Shown: positions 15,081 to 17,661 of the stretch, in pieces
Layout of the letters: each line of letters opens with the position of its first letter
Position numbering within the stretch: the first letter of the stretch is position 1
Source: Chitinophagales bacterium
Lineage (GTDB): Bacteria > Bacteroidota > Bacteroidia > Chitinophagales > UBA8649
Direction of reading: 5' to 3'
Length of the DNA stretch: 17,661 bases
NCBI GenBank assembly: GCA_020635975.1
Contig: JACJYT010000022.1
Coordinates: 1-17,661 of the forward strand
The notes under the pieces: model-generated
The model's database searches: none
What the model was told of the DNA's origin: nothing
Seen by the model: only the letters and a program-made list of their open reading frames with translations
Made by a program: the position numbers and the translations under genes

Positions 15081-15608
15081 ATGAAAAAATTACTACTTAT
15101 TGCTTTTGTTTTGTTTTTTAACAAAGCCGTATTTTCTCAAAGTTCTGTATCTGGAATGCTTAACAGTTTAATTCTTCCATCTTCTGGAGGTGTTTTTAGG
15201 GGGGTTAATTTTTACATGATGGAAGATGAGCTAGCTGAGCTCGAAGAATCTAGGTATAATGTAACCTTTAGTTACGAAGATATTGACGAAGCTTATTATT
15301 ACTATTTAGGTTATGATATTGATTTTGATATTGATAATTATGCCTACTTAGATTATGTGTTTGATTTATATGGAATTGTAGAGATTTATGCTGATGTTTA
15401 TCTAGAAAGTAACAAATTGGCATTAGATTTTTATAATGCCATAAATGCCTACTATACGAATCTTTTAGGCCCTGGCACCATGGATAGTGATGGTTGGATC
15501 TTATTTGAAGGACAATACGAAGAAGATTTATTTGATTTGTATATCAAGCTTCAAAAAGATGCGGAATATGGCGATTTTGTTAGTTTAGAAATCTACTATA
15601 TGGAATAA
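15081..15608 (+). CDS. Secreted, Tyr-rich and highly acidic protein; paralog of the next gene
   Basis: A 175-residue protein with a signal peptide (MKKLLLIAFVLFFNKAVFS, cleaved about residue 19). In the mature part I count 22 Tyr and 32 Asp/Glu against 5 Lys/Arg, an estimated net charge near -27. Acidic/aromatic stretches such as SYEDIDEAYYYYLGYDIDF dominate. It aligns with the next gene over nearly the whole mature length: LILPSSGGVFRGVNF with LLLPAEEGLFRGIDL, LDYVFDLYGIVEIYADVYL with LNYVFNASSELIYARANIY, and AINAYYTNLLG with KLVNYYLSLLG. Alternating hydrophobic and acidic positions suggest beta strands. I recognise no named family and no catalytic motif. A periplasmic or secreted role is inferred from the signal peptide only. 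Confidence 0.7.
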   Translation: MKKLLLIAFVLFFNKAVFSQSSVSGMLNSLILPSSGGVFRGVNFYMMEDELAELEESRYNVTFSYEDIDEAYYYYLGYDIDFDIDNYAYLDYVFDLYGIVEIYADVYLESNKLALDFYNAINAYYTNLLGPGTMDSDGWILFEGQYEEDLFDLYIKLQKDAEYGDFVSLEIYYME

Positions 15609-15652
15609 GGAGACCTTGCAGCTTGTCTTAATTCTAATTTATAATTCTTGTT

Positions 15653-16192
15653 ATGAAAGGCATCTACCTAGTTCTTTTTAGTTGTTTAATGATATTAAAT
15701 AGTTCTGCTCAGTCTGCGAGCCAAAGTGCTTATCTAAAGTTACTTCTTCCTGCTGAAGAAGGATTGTTCCGAGGCATCGATCTGAAAGAGTCTATGAGCA
15801 CCGTAGTCAATAAGGAGTCATCCAGAAAGAACGTAGAACTTCTTAAATCAAAAAAGTACAGTACAACTTACGATTATAAATATTCTGTTAATCTAGAAAA
15901 CCTTAATGTTGCCGATTTAAATTATGTTTTTAACGCTTCTTCGGAATTGATTTATGCAAGAGCGAATATTTATACCACGAAGAAAGAGATTGGAGAAGAG
16001 CTTTACACGAAGTTAGTTAACTATTATTTAAGTCTACTTGGCGAAGCAAGTCAGAAAAATTCTGACAAGACCGGCTTTTACGCAAAAGATAGCAAGTCGG
16101 AATTTGAAATATGGATATCACATGGTGTTGACGAGGGTGAATCTATAATCACCATCGAGTTTATCGAAATGGAATACTTTGAATTAGAATAA
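15653..16192 (+). CDS. Secreted protein, paralog of the preceding gene
   Basis: A 179-residue protein with a signal peptide ending about residue 19 (NSSAQS). It is homologous in layout to its upstream neighbour (44 bp away): a LLLPAEEGLFRGIDL motif, then LNYVFNASSELIYARANIY, then LVNYYLSLLG. It differs by an inserted basic region (about residues 47-70, rich in Lys/Arg/Ser) and much weaker acidity (I count 18 Lys/Arg against about 26 Asp/Glu). The duplicate pair has therefore diverged strongly in charge while keeping the scaffold. Its stop codon lies one base from the end of the convergent gene. Function is unknown. Confidence 0.7.
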   Translation: MKGIYLVLFSCLMILNSSAQSASQSAYLKLLLPAEEGLFRGIDLKESMSTVVNKESSRKNVELLKSKKYSTTYDYKYSVNLENLNVADLNYVFNASSELIYARANIYTTKKEIGEELYTKLVNYYLSLLGEASQKNSDKTGFYAKDSKSEFEIWISHGVDEGESIITIEFIEMEYFELE

Positions 16193-16193
16193 A

Positions 16194-17639
16194 CTAAATC
16201 GTAAAATCCTTAGTTGGAGGTATCCATTCACAAGGATAATCAAATAAGCAATTCTTCTTAATTAGATAAGCTACTTTCTCTGGAACTTTATCTTCCCAGG
16301 TATCTTCACCAGCTTTAATTTGTTGTAAAATTTCATCAGAAAAAATCTGCAAATTATGCTCGTCGTATTCACAAATATCTTTAATGTAATTATTAACTAA
16401 GAAGTGCTGATGTAGGTGTTCAATTTCAGGATAAGTTTTAAGACTTTTAGCACTGATAATTTCCCCATTTTTATAGCGTTGATAGGGGTAGGCATACATC
16501 GTTACCTGATTTGCAAACAATTGTCCGAAAGAACTAAGCACAGCTTTTGAATGGTTTTCATTATTGGTAAGTCCATAGATTTTCAAGAGATTTAGAACGC
16601 CTATAATTATCCCAATTCTTTTCGTTTTGCATTGTGCTAGATATTCTACTAACTTATGGTGTTCATGAAAGTTGGAAACCATAACATTGTGTCCTAAAGA
16701 ACACAAAATTTCTGCCCTATCTAAGAAATCTTTTCTACTTTGCTCTTCTGCTCCCTTATATAAAGTATTTAGAGTCATTTCACTTAATACCGTAATTTCT
16801 TCTTCAGGAACTCCATCTTGCGTAAAACTCTTTATACCATTAGTAAGCATATCTTGATTTACCAAGGTCACTGGTCTAAATCTTCCACGCATTACCAAAA
16901 CATTCTTTTTGTAAAGAAAGTCTTTAGGTTGGTACATCATTTTATTCGGACCGAAAATGGTAGCATTAGTAAAGCCCATTTTCACTAACAACATACCTAG
17001 TAATCTGTTGTCTAGATTAGCAAAGGCAGGACCCGAAATTCGAATCATATCTACCTCCAAATGATTGGTGCTTAAATTATCTTGCAAAGAACGAACTATG
17101 GTTTCCGGATCATCTGAATAATAGAAAGCGCCATAAATTAGGTTGACACCAATTTCACCAAGAACTCGTTGTTGTAGGATGGCATTGTTATCGTATACCC
17201 GAACGTGAAGAATGATGTCGTTAGGTTCGCCATTTGGCGTTAACTGAAATCGCATTCCAACCCAACCATGTGGTTGATTCGTTCTAGCGTAGTTTAAAGT
17301 AGTAACGGTATTTGCAAAAGCAAAAAAACGGCAATTATCATACTTCTCGCCTTTTAATCTTTCAGTAAGCAGTTCGTATTCGTGGTCGAGCATTTTGAGT
17401 AAGCGACTCTCACTAACGTATCTTCCGTCTTCTTCTACGCCGTAGATATTATCGCTAAATGCCATGTCGTAGGCCGACATAGACTTAGCAATGGTTCCAG
17501 AGGCAGCTCCTACCCTAAAAAAATTTCTAGCAACTTCTTGTCCAGCCCCAATTTCAGCTAGAGTACCGTAAATACTTGGTTCTAAGTTTACAGTTAATGC
17601 TTTTTTATTAATTGGTAAAATTTCTCTCTTGTCGCTCAT
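16194..17639 (-). CDS. Conserved soluble protein of unknown function
   Basis: A 481-residue protein with no signal peptide or membrane segment. The N-terminal part is unusually rich in conserved-looking blocks: ALTVNLEPSIYGTLAEIGAG, QEVARNFFRVGAASGTIAKS, RYVSESRLLKMLDHEYELL, QPHGWVGMRFQL and IGVNLIYGAFYYSDDPE. I have an impression of seeing these blocks in other phyla under inconsistent names, but I cannot assign a family with confidence and I do not give a function. The C-terminal half (about 280-481) is more variable and helical. It starts at ATG 17639, with its promoter outside or at the window edge. It converges with the secreted paralog, leaving one base between the stop codons. Confidence 0.82.
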   Translation of the reverse strand: MSDKREILPINKKALTVNLEPSIYGTLAEIGAGQEVARNFFRVGAASGTIAKSMSAYDMAFSDNIYGVEEDGRYVSESRLLKMLDHEYELLTERLKGEKYDNCRFFAFANTVTTLNYARTNQPHGWVGMRFQLTPNGEPNDIILHVRVYDNNAILQQRVLGEIGVNLIYGAFYYSDDPETIVRSLQDNLSTNHLEVDMIRISGPAFANLDNRLLGMLLVKMGFTNATIFGPNKMMYQPKDFLYKKNVLVMRGRFRPVTLVNQDMLTNGIKSFTQDGVPEEEITVLSEMTLNTLYKGAEEQSRKDFLDRAEILCSLGHNVMVSNFHEHHKLVEYLAQCKTKRIGIIIGVLNLLKIYGLTNNENHSKAVLSSFGQLFANQVTMYAYPYQRYKNGEIISAKSLKTYPEIEHLHQHFLVNNYIKDICEYDEHNLQIFSDEILQQIKAGEDTWEDKVPEKVAYLIKKNCLFDYPCEWIPPTKDFTI

Positions 17640-17661
17640 GAGCTCTATATCGTTCTGTTTA

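Overview
The window (17,661 bp, AT-rich) looks like chromosome from a member of the Bacteroidota. The signs are a TonB-dependent receptor, a secreted subtilase with a type IX secretion (T9SS) C-terminal sorting domain, lipoproteins and PF13568-like barrels, -7 boxes of the TAnnTTTG type in front of several genes, and almost no Shine-Dalgarno sequences. The order or genus cannot be settled from this sequence alone. I see no insertion sequence, CRISPR array or phage module.

Layout, left to right. 1-3284 (+): the 3' part of a TonB-dependent receptor, then a neutral-ceramidase-family amidase. 3281-4075 (-): an outer-membrane beta-barrel protein. It is divergent from 4107-6280 (+), a TTG-started class I methyltransferase overlapped by an exported protein with a degenerate OmpA-like C-terminus. 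6267-9186 (-): a 7-TM protein, a lipoprotein, a DUF1826-like protein and a MarC-family membrane protein. 9274-9424 (-): a very unusual tRNA-like gene with its own intrinsic terminator. 9565-10020 (+): an Lrp/AsnC regulator. 10009-12462 (-): a T9SS-exported subtilase followed with zero spacing by a calcineurin-like phosphatase. 12595-14969 (+): a beta-helix lipoprotein and a diheme cytochrome c lipoprotein, a pair that matches TIGR03805/TIGR03806. 15081-16192 (+): two tandem paralogous secreted proteins of unknown function. 16194-17639 (-): a conserved soluble protein that I cannot name.

The most striking object is the tRNA-like gene at 9314-9424 (-). It has complete acceptor, D, anticodon and T arms and the invariant tertiary-contact bases. 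Its body resembles tRNA-Leu, its anticodon is GUC (Asp), its discriminator is G73, and its variable region is 42 nt long and can fold into a branched structure. Ordinary class II variable regions run to about 10-24 nt. It has a clean terminator and no broken helix, so it looks like a maintained gene rather than a decaying one. Its charging and function cannot be read from the sequence.

The genes are mostly housekeeping or envelope functions packed tightly. All four convergent gene pairs overlap or lie one base apart, and one divergent pair is separated by only 31 bp, with each promoter candidate at or inside the other gene's 5' end. The beta-helix/cytochrome pair, the paralogous secreted pair and the atypical ceramidase are the other places where the window departs from well-described biology.
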